Assembly: GCF_014197035.1 (NCBI RefSeq)
Contig: NZ_JACIEU010000008.1
Coordinates: 124,001-188,000 of the forward strand
Length of the DNA: 64,000 nt
Source: Sphingobium scionense
GTDB lineage: Bacteria; Pseudomonadota; Alphaproteobacteria; Sphingomonadales; Sphingomonadaceae
Reading direction: 5' to 3'
The notes below the pieces were generated by a model, which was not told the origin of the DNA, made no database searches, and saw only the letters and a list, made by a program, of their open reading frames with translations. A program made the position numbers and the translations under genes. Positions 50,784-59,311 of this stretch are shown here, piece after piece. The first letter of the stretch is position 1, and each line of letters starts with the position of its first letter.

Positions 50784-52325
50784 TTAGAAGAAGGTCGTGG
50801 CCGCGGCCATCGCCCCGGCGCCGATCGCCGCCGCCAGCAGCGCGACCAGCCCATAGCGCCAGCCACCGCCCACCTGGATCAGCTTCACGTCGCCCAGCGG
50901 TAGCGGTGGCGGGGCGCCGCCCTTTTCCGGGAAGGCATCCTCGATGCGGCGGACCAGTGCCGGCAGCCGCTGAATCAGGCGCCAATTCTCGATCAGCGCG
51001 TCGGCCGCCTTGGCCTCCGGCCCCAATTCGGTGCGCAGCCATTCCTTCACATAGGGGCCGCTCGTTTCCCACATGTTGATTTCGGGATCGAGCTGATGGG
51101 CGACGCCCTCGACCATCACCATCGTCTTCTGCAGCAGCAGCAGATGCGGCTGGGTCTGCATGTCGAAATCGCGGGTGATGGCGAACAGACCGTCCAGCAT
51201 CCCGCCAACCGACAACTCGCTCGCCGGCTTGCCGCGCATCGGCTCGCCCACGGCGCGCAGCGCGGTGGCGAATTCCTCGACATTATGATGGCCGGGCACA
51301 TATTGCGCCTCGAAATGAATCTCGGCGACGCGCTTGTAGTTGCCGGTGATCAGGCCATAGAGAATCTCGGCCAGCCACATGCGCGCGCGCCGATCGATCC
51401 GGCCCATGATGCCGAAATCGATCGCGACGATGTCGCCATTGCCCTTCACGAACAAATTGCCCTGATGCATGTCCGCGTGGAAGAAACCCTCGGCGATCGC
51501 CTGGCGCAGGAAAGCGTTGACGAGGCGGGCGGCGATGTCTTTGAGGTCATGGCCGGCGGCGATCAGCGCATCGCGATCGGAGATCTTGATGCCGTCGATC
51601 CATTCCATCGTCATGACCTTGCCGGTCGTGCGATCCCAGTCGATGGCGGGAATGCGATAGCCCGGCATCGCCTCCATCGCCTCGGCCAGTTCCGAAGCCG
51701 ACGCCGCCTCGCGCCGCAGATCCAGCTCGCGCGCGGTCCAGCGCTTCATATTGGCGATCACCAGGCGCGGACGCAGGCGGGCCACTTCGCCACCCAGCAT
51801 CTCGATATGGGCGGCGGCCCATTCATAGGTCTGGATGTCGCGGTTGAACTGGTCGATCACGCCGGGGCGGATCACCTTCACCGCGACCTCGCGTCCATCA
51901 TTGGTAACGGCGCGATGCACCTGTGCGATCGATGCGGCGCCGACGGGCTGCTCGTCGAAACGGACATAGACCTGTTCCAGCGGCCGGCCGAAACTCTGCT
52001 CGATCTGCGCGCGGATCGTCTCGAACGGGACCGGGGGCAGGGCGTCCTGCAGGCGCAACAGATCGTTTGCCGCTTCCTCGCCCACCAGGTCGGGGCGGGT
52101 CGCCAGCGTCTGGCCCAGCTTGATCGCGGCGGGGCCGATCGACTGGAACGCATCGGCATAGCGTGGCTGCTTGGGAACGCGCGCGCCGAAGCGAGCCAGG
52201 CGTACCAGCCGGCGCACCGGCGTCGGCGTCAGCGGATCGCGTTCAATGCCAGTGAGGGCGCCATGGCGTGCGAGTGTCCGGCTCCATTTCAGGAGCCGCC
52301 AGATATGAGTCGCGTGGGTGGTCAT
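50784..52325 (-). CDS. ubiB: UbiB kinase-like protein for ubiquinone synthesis
   Basis: 513 residues. The atypical kinase signature KxGQ is in AAIKLGQTLATRPDL, followed by PVGAASIAQVHRAV (Ala-rich loop), VAVKVIRPGV, HADMHQGNLFV and AIDFGIMGRID. Two membrane helices at the C-terminus (YGLVALLAAAIGAGAMAAA) anchor it. UbiB supports ubiquinone production through ATPase activity. It starts seven bases after ubiE, as usual. Confidence 0.94.
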   Translation of the reverse strand: MTTHATHIWRLLKWSRTLARHGALTGIERDPLTPTPVRRLVRLARFGARVPKQPRYADAFQSIGPAAIKLGQTLATRPDLVGEEAANDLLRLQDALPPVPFETIRAQIEQSFGRPLEQVYVRFDEQPVGAASIAQVHRAVTNDGREVAVKVIRPGVIDQFNRDIQTYEWAAAHIEMLGGEVARLRPRLVIANMKRWTARELDLRREAASASELAEAMEAMPGYRIPAIDWDRTTGKVMTMEWIDGIKISDRDALIAAGHDLKDIAARLVNAFLRQAIAEGFFHADMHQGNLFVKGNGDIVAIDFGIMGRIDRRARMWLAEILYGLITGNYKRVAEIHFEAQYVPGHHNVEEFATALRAVGEPMRGKPASELSVGGMLDGLFAITRDFDMQTQPHLLLLQKTMVMVEGVAHQLDPEINMWETSGPYVKEWLRTELGPEAKAADALIENWRLIQRLPALVRRIEDAFPEKGGAPPPLPLGDVKLIQVGGGWRYGLVALLAAAIGAGAMAAATTFF

Positions 52326-52332
52326 GCGGGCG

Positions 52333-53064
52333 TCAGATCTTCCAGCCCGAATGGATCGCCACCAGTCCGCCCAGGATCGGCTCGACCTTGGTATTCACGA
52401 AGCCGGCATCGCGGATCATGCCCTCGAACTTGGGCATGGGCGGGAAGCGGCGGATCGATTCGATCAGATAGCGATAGCTGTCGGCATCATTGGCGAACAG
52501 CTTGCCCAGCTGTGGCACCAGCTTGTGCGAATAGCTGTCATAGACGTCGGAAAAGCCCGGCCAGGTGGTGGTCGAAAATTCCAGGCAGAAGAAGCGCCCG
52601 CCGAACTTCAGAACGCGGTGCGCTTCGCGCAGCGCCATGTCGATATGGGTGACGTTGCGGATGCCAAAGGCGATCGTATAGGCGTCGAACTCGCGATCGC
52701 CGAACGTCAGCGTCTCGGCATTCTGTTCCGACCAGATCAGGCCGTCATAGCCTTTCTTCTGCGCGCGCTCTACGCCCACCGCCAGCATCTCGGGATTGAT
52801 GTCGGACACGGTGATGTGCGCGCCCAGCTTGTGCATGCGAAAGGCGATGTCGCCGGTGCCGCCGGCCATGTCCAATATCTGCTCGCCCGGCTGCGGCTTC
52901 ACTCGCTTGACGAACTGATCCTTCCACAACCGATGCGCGCCGCCCGACATGGCGTCGTTCATCAGATCATATTTGGCGGCGACATTGGAGAATACGGCGC
53001 GGACCATGCCGGCCTTCTCGGCGGCATCGACGTCGCGATAGCCAAAGGATGCTGTTTCGCTCAT
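52333..53064 (-). CDS. ubiE: Demethylmenaquinol/2-methoxy-benzoquinol C-methyltransferase
   Basis: 243 residues. The UbiE signature is seen in VFSNVAAKYDLMNDAMSGGAHRLWKD, AdoMet motif QILDMAGGTGDIAFRM, DINPEMLAVG and YTIAFGIRNVTHID. It adds the C-methyl group in ubiquinone synthesis. It is the first gene of the seven-gene operon, divergent from mutM across about 180 bp. Confidence 0.96.
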   Translation of the reverse strand: MSETASFGYRDVDAAEKAGMVRAVFSNVAAKYDLMNDAMSGGAHRLWKDQFVKRVKPQPGEQILDMAGGTGDIAFRMHKLGAHITVSDINPEMLAVGVERAQKKGYDGLIWSEQNAETLTFGDREFDAYTIAFGIRNVTHIDMALREAHRVLKFGGRFFCLEFSTTTWPGFSDVYDSYSHKLVPQLGKLFANDADSYRYLIESIRRFPPMPKFEGMIRDAGFVNTKVEPILGGLVAIHSGWKI

Positions 53065-53244
53065 GCGGTTCGCTCTAGAGCCTGATCGTGCCAGATGGAA
53101 GCGCTATGCGCGCTCACGCGATGCGGTGAATCGCGCCCTTGTGTGATTGTGCAGTGCCCGCGCCATTTCGACGCGAAGGCATGGGTTGGGAGTTGGGCGT
53201 AAACGCCCCTGTCGCTGCGCTCTCCGGCATCCTACATAGGAGCC

Positions 53245-54057
53245 ATGCCAGAGCTTCCCGAAGTCGAAACCACCGTTTCCGGCCTGCGATCCGTCCTGCA
53301 GGGGGCGACCCTCACACGGGTCGAGCCACGCCGTGCCGATCTGCGCTTCCCGATTCCAGTAGACCTGCGTCAGCGTATGACCGGCGCCACTGTAACGGGG
53401 CTGTCGCGCCGGGCCAAATATGGCCTCATCGAAACCGATCGCGGCGACATGATGATCTTCCATCTCGGCATGTCGGGGCGATGGCGAATCGATCCGGCGG
53501 AAATCGGGGCGCATGATCATCTGTTGCTGGAGACGGGCAGCGGTCATCTTCTCTCGCTCAACGACCCGCGCCGTTTCGGTTCGCTGGATCTGGTGCGCAG
53601 TGATGCCTGGCAGGGCTATGCTCCCTTCACCCGCATGGGGCCGGAACCCTTGGGGCCGGATTTCGACGCGGCCTATCTGGCGCAGGCGCTGGATGGCAAG
53701 GCAACATCGATCAAGGCGGCGCTGCTCGACCAGCGCATCGTCGCGGGGCTGGGCAATATCTATGTATGCGAAGCGCTGAACATGGCGGGCATCGCCCCGA
53801 CTCGAGCGGCGGGGCGCATATCGAAGCCCCGACTCACTTTACTGGTAGAAGCGATTCGTATGGTTCTGTCCGCCGCCATCGTCGCCGGCGGCTCCACCCT
53901 GCGCGATTATGCGCGGCCGGATGGCGAATTGGGCTATTTCTCCAACCAATGGCGAGTCTATGGGCGCGAAGGGCAGATTTGTCCCTGTGGCGGCACCGTG
54001 CAACGCCGAGTCGATGGGGGGCGATCGACCTTCTATTGCCCCAAATGCCAGAAATAG
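53245..54057 (+). CDS. mutM: Formamidopyrimidine-DNA glycosylase
   Basis: 270 residues starting MPELPEVETTVSGLR: Pro2 is the catalytic amine and Glu3 assists. Lys near RRAKYGLIE contacts DNA. The helix-two-turn-helix segment QRIVAGLGNIYVCEALNMAG and the C-terminal zinc finger (CPCGGTVQRRV ... FYCPKCQK) are complete. It removes oxidised purines such as 8-oxoguanine. rpsT and dnaA follow in the same direction, a sphingomonad arrangement. Confidence 0.96.
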   Translation: MPELPEVETTVSGLRSVLQGATLTRVEPRRADLRFPIPVDLRQRMTGATVTGLSRRAKYGLIETDRGDMMIFHLGMSGRWRIDPAEIGAHDHLLLETGSGHLLSLNDPRRFGSLDLVRSDAWQGYAPFTRMGPEPLGPDFDAAYLAQALDGKATSIKAALLDQRIVAGLGNIYVCEALNMAGIAPTRAAGRISKPRLTLLVEAIRMVLSAAIVAGGSTLRDYARPDGELGYFSNQWRVYGREGQICPCGGTVQRRVDGGRSTFYCPKCQK

Positions 54058-54174
54058 CGGGGGCCTCGCTGGTTGACGACACTCCGGAACAGCTGTAAGG
54101 GGCGCACCTTCACGAGGCTGGTTGGCGAATCCGACGGGCCTCTTCCCGAGATTTGATGAGAACCGAGGAATAGA

Positions 54175-54438
54175 ATGGCCAATACGCCGCAAGCCAAGAA
54201 GCGCATCCGTCGCAATGAGCGTCGCGCCGCGATCAATGGCGCCCGCATCAGCCGGATCCGCACCCTGGTGAAGAAGGTGGAAGCCGCCATCCTCGCCGGT
54301 GACAAGGATGCTGCTGCTACCGCGCTTCAGACTGTCCAGCCCGAACTGGCCCGCGGCGTTGCCCGTGGCGTTCTGCACAAGAACACGGCCGCTCGTAAGT
54401 TCGGTCGCCTGACCAAGGCTGTCGGCGCGATCGCCTAA
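54175..54438 (+). CDS. rpsT: Ribosomal protein S20
   Basis: 87 residues, Lys/Arg/Ala-rich: [54 protein letters not shown]. Length and pattern are those of S20, a primary 16S rRNA-binding protein. A GAGGAA ribosome site precedes the ATG, and a strong terminator follows at 54471. Confidence 0.97.
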   Translation: MANTPQAKKRIRRNERRAAINGARISRIRTLVKKVEAAILAGDKDAAATALQTVQPELARGVARGVLHKNTAARKFGRLTKAVGAIA

Positions 54439-54470
54439 GCCTTACGTTAAGCTACCCGCTTATCTGAAAA

Positions 54471-54501
54471 GCCCGCTCCGGATCGCCGGAGCGGGCTTTT
54501 T
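54471..54501 (+). terminator. Terminator of rpsT
   Basis: An 11-bp perfect GC stem (54471-54481 with 54486-54496, loop ATCG), followed by TTTTT. Confidence 0.93.
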
Positions 54502-54868
54502 CTGCTGGAGTCACGGATCGGTCATTTTGGCGACCCGCCAATTTCCCACGATTCGAGCGCTCCTGGCAAAATTTCTGTCTCATAATATACTGAAAAACAG
54601 TCATAATTTGTGAATCTGCGGTTTTCCGCCGGATTCCCGAGTCAACGTCTTTATTTCAGTTTTTTGAAGCGGCGCGCCCTTGATCCGGTGAAGCGCCCCT
54701 GTCTATTTTGATCCTCCGGCCGCTGATCGAATCACTTCCTGGCGGTCGTCATAATGTCAGTTGATGTATCAGACTCGGAAAGGCGGGGGCGCTTTTTCGA
54801 ACCATCTTGTTGCGTCCGATAGTCGTGCCCATGGGGCATTTTTGTTGGTTTTTTGGGGGCAGCATTCA
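54502..54868 (+). promoter_or_regulatory. dnaA leader region with seven GANTC sites
   Basis: 367 bp without a gene, AT-richer than the surroundings. GANTC motifs start at 54508, 54550, 54612, 54632, 54639, 54729 and 54772. GANTC is the target of the CcrM methyltransferase of alphaproteobacteria. I see no cluster of DnaA boxes. The region should hold the dnaA promoter. Confidence 0.6.
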
Positions 54869-56287
54869 ATGAAGGATAATGCGGCGGTGCTTGGAATTCA
54901 GGACGGAGAGGCAGTGGCAGATATGGCCCGCCTGGAATCCGCCTGGACGACCATTCGCACCGGTCTGCGCCGCGACATCGGCGCGCGCATGTTCGACCAA
55001 TGGTTGAAGCCTGCGCGCCTGGGGGACTATTGCCCCGATTCGCAGACGCTGGATCTCCATTTTGCGTCGGATTTCAGCGCGAATTTCGTTTCCGGCCAGT
55101 TTGGCGATCGCCTGCGCATGGCCTGGCGCTGCTCGGGTGCCGGCGTGCGCGAAGTGCGTCTGCGGCGCGCGCCCGACTCGTCGGGGCCGCGTCTGCTGGA
55201 GGTGAAGCGCGACGTGGCTGCTGCCGTGACGGCGCCGGCGATCGTTGCCGCTGCGCCGACCGTCGCCTGCAATTTCCAGCCGCGCCACGCCTTCGACCAG
55301 TTCGTGCCCGGCGAAACCAACCAGCTTGCCTATTCGGCCGCGCTGGCGATGGCGGGCGAGGCTGAACCGCGCTTCACGCCGCTCTTCATCCATGGCGGCA
55401 CCGGCCAGGGCAAGACGCACCTGCTGCACTCGATTGCGCGGGCTTTCTCGGCCCATTCGCCCAGTGCGCCGGTGCTCTATATGTCGGCCGAACGCTTCAT
55501 GGTCGAATTCGTCAACGCGATGCGCGCGAATGAGACGATGGCGTTCAAGGCGCGCCTGCGCGCCGCACGCCTGCTGCTGATCGACGACATTCAGTTCATC
55601 GCCGGCAAGGGCTCGACCCAGGAAGAATTTCTCCACACGATCAACGACCTGATTGACACCGGTGCCCGGATCGTCGTGACCGCTGACCGGGCGCCGCAGA
55701 TGCTGGACGGCATTGATCCGCGCATCCTGTCGCGTCTGGCGGGCGGCCTGGTGGCCGATATCCGTCCGGCCGGTCTCGACCTGCGCCTTGCCATATTGGA
55801 GGGGCGCCGCGCCCATGCCGGCGATCCGCCGGTGCCCGACGCAGTGATCGACTTCCTGGCCCGTTCGATCCGCTCGAACGTGCGCGAACTGGAAGGCGCG
55901 TTCAACAAGCTGGTTGCCTATGGCCAACTGACCGGTCGTTCGATCGATCTGGAATTTGCCCAGACCATGCTTGCCGATGCGGTGCGCGCCAATGTGCGTC
56001 GCCTGACCATCGACGAGATCCAGAAGGCCTGTGCCGCGCATTTCAAGATCGATCTGTCGGAAATGAAGTCGAAGCGCCGTGCGCGCGCGGTCGCCCGTCC
56101 GCGTCAGGTGGCGATGTACATCTCGAAGAAGATGACGCCGCGTTCGCTGCCGGAAATCGGCCGCACCTTTGGCGGACGCGATCATAGCACGGTGATTCAC
56201 GCGGTGCGCACGATCGAGAAGCTGCGCGAAAGCCATCCCGACATGGACGCCGACGTCCGCGCCCTGATGCGCCAGTTGGAAGGCTGA
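54869..56287 (+). CDS. dnaA: Chromosomal replication initiator DnaA
   Basis: 472 residues. Domain I (WTTIRTGLRRDIGARMFDQWLKPARL) is followed by a short linker, the AAA+ domain with Walker A HGGTGQGKTHLL, Walker B ARLLLIDDIQFIAGK, sensor PRILSRLAGG, and domain IV with the DNA-binding signature GGRDHSTVIHAVRTIEKL. ATG 54869 (MKDNAAVLG) is preferred; the open frame upstream belongs to the leader. GGGGG is near but no clear Shine-Dalgarno is seen. Confidence 0.95.
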   Translation: MKDNAAVLGIQDGEAVADMARLESAWTTIRTGLRRDIGARMFDQWLKPARLGDYCPDSQTLDLHFASDFSANFVSGQFGDRLRMAWRCSGAGVREVRLRRAPDSSGPRLLEVKRDVAAAVTAPAIVAAAPTVACNFQPRHAFDQFVPGETNQLAYSAALAMAGEAEPRFTPLFIHGGTGQGKTHLLHSIARAFSAHSPSAPVLYMSAERFMVEFVNAMRANETMAFKARLRAARLLLIDDIQFIAGKGSTQEEFLHTINDLIDTGARIVVTADRAPQMLDGIDPRILSRLAGGLVADIRPAGLDLRLAILEGRRAHAGDPPVPDAVIDFLARSIRSNVRELEGAFNKLVAYGQLTGRSIDLEFAQTMLADAVRANVRRLTIDEIQKACAAHFKIDLSEMKSKRRARAVARPRQVAMYISKKMTPRSLPEIGRTFGGRDHSTVIHAVRTIEKLRESHPDMDADVRALMRQLEG

Positions 56288-56354
56288 TAACGGCCTCACC
56301 ATGGGCTGATACTATGGGCTGACAGGGCAGGGTGGTTGGACTAGGCTTGATGCC

Positions 56355-56960
56355 ATGATCCGCACCCTGGCCTTGTTCCTCCTCGCCGCGCTGGCCTCCG
56401 GCCCGCTGTTGGCCCAGTCTCCAACGTCCTTTGCCTCAAGCGATGTGCGGGTGGCGCTCGATACCAGTGCCGGGCGTATCGTTGTGGCGCTTCATCCCGA
56501 CAAGGCGCCGGTCACGGCCGGCAATTTCCTGCGCTATGTCGATCAGAAGCGGTTCGACGGCACCGTCTTCTACCGCGCCGTCGGCGGCCCGGACTACGGC
56601 TTCATCCAGGGCGGGACGCAGAATGACCCCAAGCGCGTCCTGCCGCCGATCAAGCATGAGCCGACCAGCCAGACGGGCTTCACCCATGATGATGGGGCGC
56701 TGTCCATGGCCCGTTATGCGCCGGGCAGCGCGACCGGCGATTTCTTCATCGTGCTCGGCAAGATGCCGGCGATGGATGCCCATCCCGAATCAACCGGTGA
56801 CAATCAGGGCTTTGCCGTCTTCGCGCATGTAGTCGAGGGGCTGGATATCGTGAAGGCCATCCAGGCCGGTCCCAAATCACCCACCGCCGGCAATGGCGTG
56901 ATGAAGGGGCAGATGCTGGAGCCCGTGGTGAAGATCCTGTCGGCCCGTCGCCTGCCCTGA
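56355..56960 (+). CDS. Periplasmic cyclophilin-type peptidyl-prolyl isomerase
   Basis: 201 residues with a signal peptide (RTLALFLLAALASGPLLA). The cyclophilin fold shows ALDTSAGRIVVALHPDKAPVTAGNFLRYV, FDGTVFYRAV, FIQGGTQND, GALSMARYAPGSATGDFFI and FAVFAHVVEGLDIVKAI. The catalytic Arg (in TVFYRAV) and Phe (in DFFI) are kept. It helps fold exported proteins. It faces the GGDEF-EAL gene tail to tail. Confidence 0.93.
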   Translation: MIRTLALFLLAALASGPLLAQSPTSFASSDVRVALDTSAGRIVVALHPDKAPVTAGNFLRYVDQKRFDGTVFYRAVGGPDYGFIQGGTQNDPKRVLPPIKHEPTSQTGFTHDDGALSMARYAPGSATGDFFIVLGKMPAMDAHPESTGDNQGFAVFAHVVEGLDIVKAIQAGPKSPTAGNGVMKGQMLEPVVKILSARRLP

Positions 56961-56970
56961 ACCGTCCGGC

Positions 56971-58665
56971 TTAGAGGCTGCGTCGTTCCGTCGGTTCGAC
57001 GGTGGGCGCGGCTGCATATCGATCCAGATATTGGGCCTCGCCCATCGGCCGGGCGAGGTGATAGCCCTGGAACAGGGTGCAGCCGATGACGCGCAGCATG
57101 TCCATCTGCGCCTGTGTCTCGACCCCTTCGATCACCACTTCCATGCCCAGCCCCTGGATCAGGCCGACGACCGCGCTGCAGATCGTCCGCGCCTCCGCGG
57201 AGGTGGCGATGTCGCGCACCAGGCTGCGGTCGATCTTCACCCGGTCGACCGGCAGCTCGCGCAGCCGGGCCAAATTGGAATAGCCGGTGCCGAAATCGTC
57301 TATCGCGATTCGCACGCCTTCCTGCCGCAGCGCGCGGATCTGGCCCAGCACGCGTTCGTCCATGTCCATCGCCAGCGATTCGGTGATCTCCAGCTCCAGC
57401 ATGGGCGGCGGCGTCTGGTGCGTGGCCATCGCATGGCGCAGGCGCAGGAAGAAATCGGCCTGCGCGAGTTCGCGGGTCGAGATGTTGATCGCGATTCGCT
57501 GATGCACGCCCGATCGCGCCCAGCGCGCAGCGGTCTCGCATACCCGGCTCATGACCCAGTCGCCCAGCGCGACGATCATGCCGCTTTCCTCGGCAACGGG
57601 CACGAACGCGCCGGGCATGATGAGCGCGCGTTCGGGATGGACCCAGCGCACGAGCGCCTCAGCCGTGACCGCCTGCGCCACGCCGCCATGGCTCATTTCG
57701 ATCTGCGGCTGGAATTCCAGCAGAAATTCGTCACGCTCCAGCCCTAGCAGCAGGTCGCGTTCCAGTTCGGCGCGATCCGCCGCCTCTAGCGCCAGTTCGG
57801 CGGTGAACATCTCGGCGCGGCCCCGCCCCTCATGCTTGGCATGATACATGGCGATGTCAGCCGATCGCAGCAGCGCGGACAGGCTGTCGCCATGGTCGGG
57901 ATAGCAGGCGATACCGATCGACGCGCCCAGGTCGACATGCTGGCTACCCAGTTCAAATCGCTCTCCCAGCGCGAACTGGATGGCGCGGGCGATGCGTGAA
58001 GCCGCATCGCGGCTCGGCAGGACAGGGAAGAACATGGTGAACTCGTCGCCGGCCAAGCGGCCGATCACGGCGTCGCCCAGACCAGCGCTGACCTGCGCCA
58101 TCACCACTTCGCGCAGCCGGCCCGCCACGCGCGCGAGCAACTGGTCGCCGGCCGCATGACCCAGCGTGTCGTTGACCGCCTTGAATCCGTCCAGATCTAT
58201 GAAGAACAAAGCTGCCGGTCCCGCGCCACAGCGTTCGGCGAGCAAGCGTTCGACCTGACGGCAAAAGCTGGTGCGGTTGGCAAGGCCGGTCACTTGGTCG
58301 AACAGCGCCAGTGTCTGGACATGGTCCAGATTGGTGCGGACCTGGCTGAACAGGCTCTCCATCGCCACCGACAGGTCGGGCAGTTCCAGACCGATTTCGG
58401 CCGGGACATGCGAATGAAGATCGCCATGGGCGGCGGCCAGTAGCCGCTCCGTCGCGGTGTCGATGGCGCTCGCGGTGGCGGCGATGGTGCGCTGGGCTGA
58501 AGCCCAGCTCATCGTGCCGCACAATATAGCGATGATGAGGGATCGGCCGACATCGACCAGATCGTCACCTGCGCCATGGCCCAATAGCAGTGACAGGATG
58601 AAGACCAGCGCACCGGCCGCACAGGCGAAGGCAGCAGCGCGGCTTTTCACTGTCACGCCCTGCAT
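56971..58665 (-). CDS. GGDEF-EAL protein (cyclic di-GMP signalling)
   Basis: 564 residues from ATG 58665 (GGAGG upstream). Two membrane helices at the N-terminus (AFACAAGALVFILSLLLG, SLIIAILCGTMSWA) and a short linker precede a GGDEF domain (FDQVTGLANRTSF, FIDLDGFKAVNDTLGH) whose active loop reads AGDEF (205-209). The EAL domain has EALVRWVHP, NISTRELAQADFF, LELEITES, IDDFGTGYSNL and KIDRSLVRD, complete for hydrolysis. The enzyme is probably a phosphodiesterase, with a possibly weak or regulatory cyclase half. Confidence 0.92.
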   Translation of the reverse strand: MQGVTVKSRAAAFACAAGALVFILSLLLGHGAGDDLVDVGRSLIIAILCGTMSWASAQRTIAATASAIDTATERLLAAAHGDLHSHVPAEIGLELPDLSVAMESLFSQVRTNLDHVQTLALFDQVTGLANRTSFCRQVERLLAERCGAGPAALFFIDLDGFKAVNDTLGHAAGDQLLARVAGRLREVVMAQVSAGLGDAVIGRLAGDEFTMFFPVLPSRDAASRIARAIQFALGERFELGSQHVDLGASIGIACYPDHGDSLSALLRSADIAMYHAKHEGRGRAEMFTAELALEAADRAELERDLLLGLERDEFLLEFQPQIEMSHGGVAQAVTAEALVRWVHPERALIMPGAFVPVAEESGMIVALGDWVMSRVCETAARWARSGVHQRIAINISTRELAQADFFLRLRHAMATHQTPPPMLELEITESLAMDMDERVLGQIRALRQEGVRIAIDDFGTGYSNLARLRELPVDRVKIDRSLVRDIATSAEARTICSAVVGLIQGLGMEVVIEGVETQAQMDMLRVIGCTLFQGYHLARPMGEAQYLDRYAAAPTVEPTERRSL

Positions 58666-58768
58666 GTGCCTCCCTGCCCTGCTCAAAGCCCCCGATAATC
58701 GGTGCTGCTGGATCAGATGGATATGAAGGACGGTGGTTAAGAAAAGGTCAGTGGCTGCGCAAAATACG

Positions 58769-59302
58769 TCATTTTTTGCGGCGCAGGATCAGGTAGATGG
58801 CGCCATCGCCGCCATGGCGGGGATGGGCGATGCGCACGCTGGCGATGCGATCGGCATAGGGGCTGGTCTCCAGCCAATGGCCGATCTCGCCGCGGATCGC
58901 GCCGCGCCGGCTCGAATCCCCGTGGCTGCTGGCTTTTGGCGGCTTGCCGGTCACGACCAGCAGGACCCGCACATCACGGGCCAGGGCCGTTGCCAGCGCC
59001 TGGTTAAGCCTGACGTGGGCGCCAGCCAGATTATGGCCGTGCAGGTCGATCGACATATCGGGGGCGATGTTGCCGCTACGGATCCGCTTCTCCCAACCAT
59101 TGTCGAGTACGGCAGCGGGCGTCCGCGCCGGGGTAATCGGCACCGCCTTTGGGGGCTGGGGCGTTAACCGTGTTTCCGGGATCGGGACTGGCGCGGCAGC
59201 GGGCAGGGACGGGCGCATCAGTCCCGGTCGAAGCGGCCGGACCGAGCGCGTCAATGCGCCCCAGAGCGCCTGCTCTTCAGAAGATAGGGTCCGGCGTCGC
59301 AT
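58769..59302 (-). CDS. Smr domain protein
   Basis: 177 residues: a Pro/Arg-rich N-terminal part and a C-terminal Smr domain with the conserved IDLHGHNLAGAHVRLNQAL (the DLHG motif), LLVVTGKPPKAS, RGEIGHWLETS and the C-terminal AHPRHGGDGAIYLIL with the HGG motif. Smr domains are nucleases acting on DNA or RNA. It follows mltA by nine bases in the Tim44-mltA-Smr operon. Confidence 0.9.
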   Translation of the reverse strand: MRRRTLSSEEQALWGALTRSVRPLRPGLMRPSLPAAAPVPIPETRLTPQPPKAVPITPARTPAAVLDNGWEKRIRSGNIAPDMSIDLHGHNLAGAHVRLNQALATALARDVRVLLVVTGKPPKASSHGDSSRRGAIRGEIGHWLETSPYADRIASVRIAHPRHGGDGAIYLILRRKK

Positions 59303-59311
59303 GGCGTGCGA

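Noticed and set aside
54502..54868. Chromosomal origin next to dnaA
   Set aside because: No cluster of DnaA boxes is visible, and in alphaproteobacteria oriC is often not beside dnaA. Only the GANTC cluster is supported.
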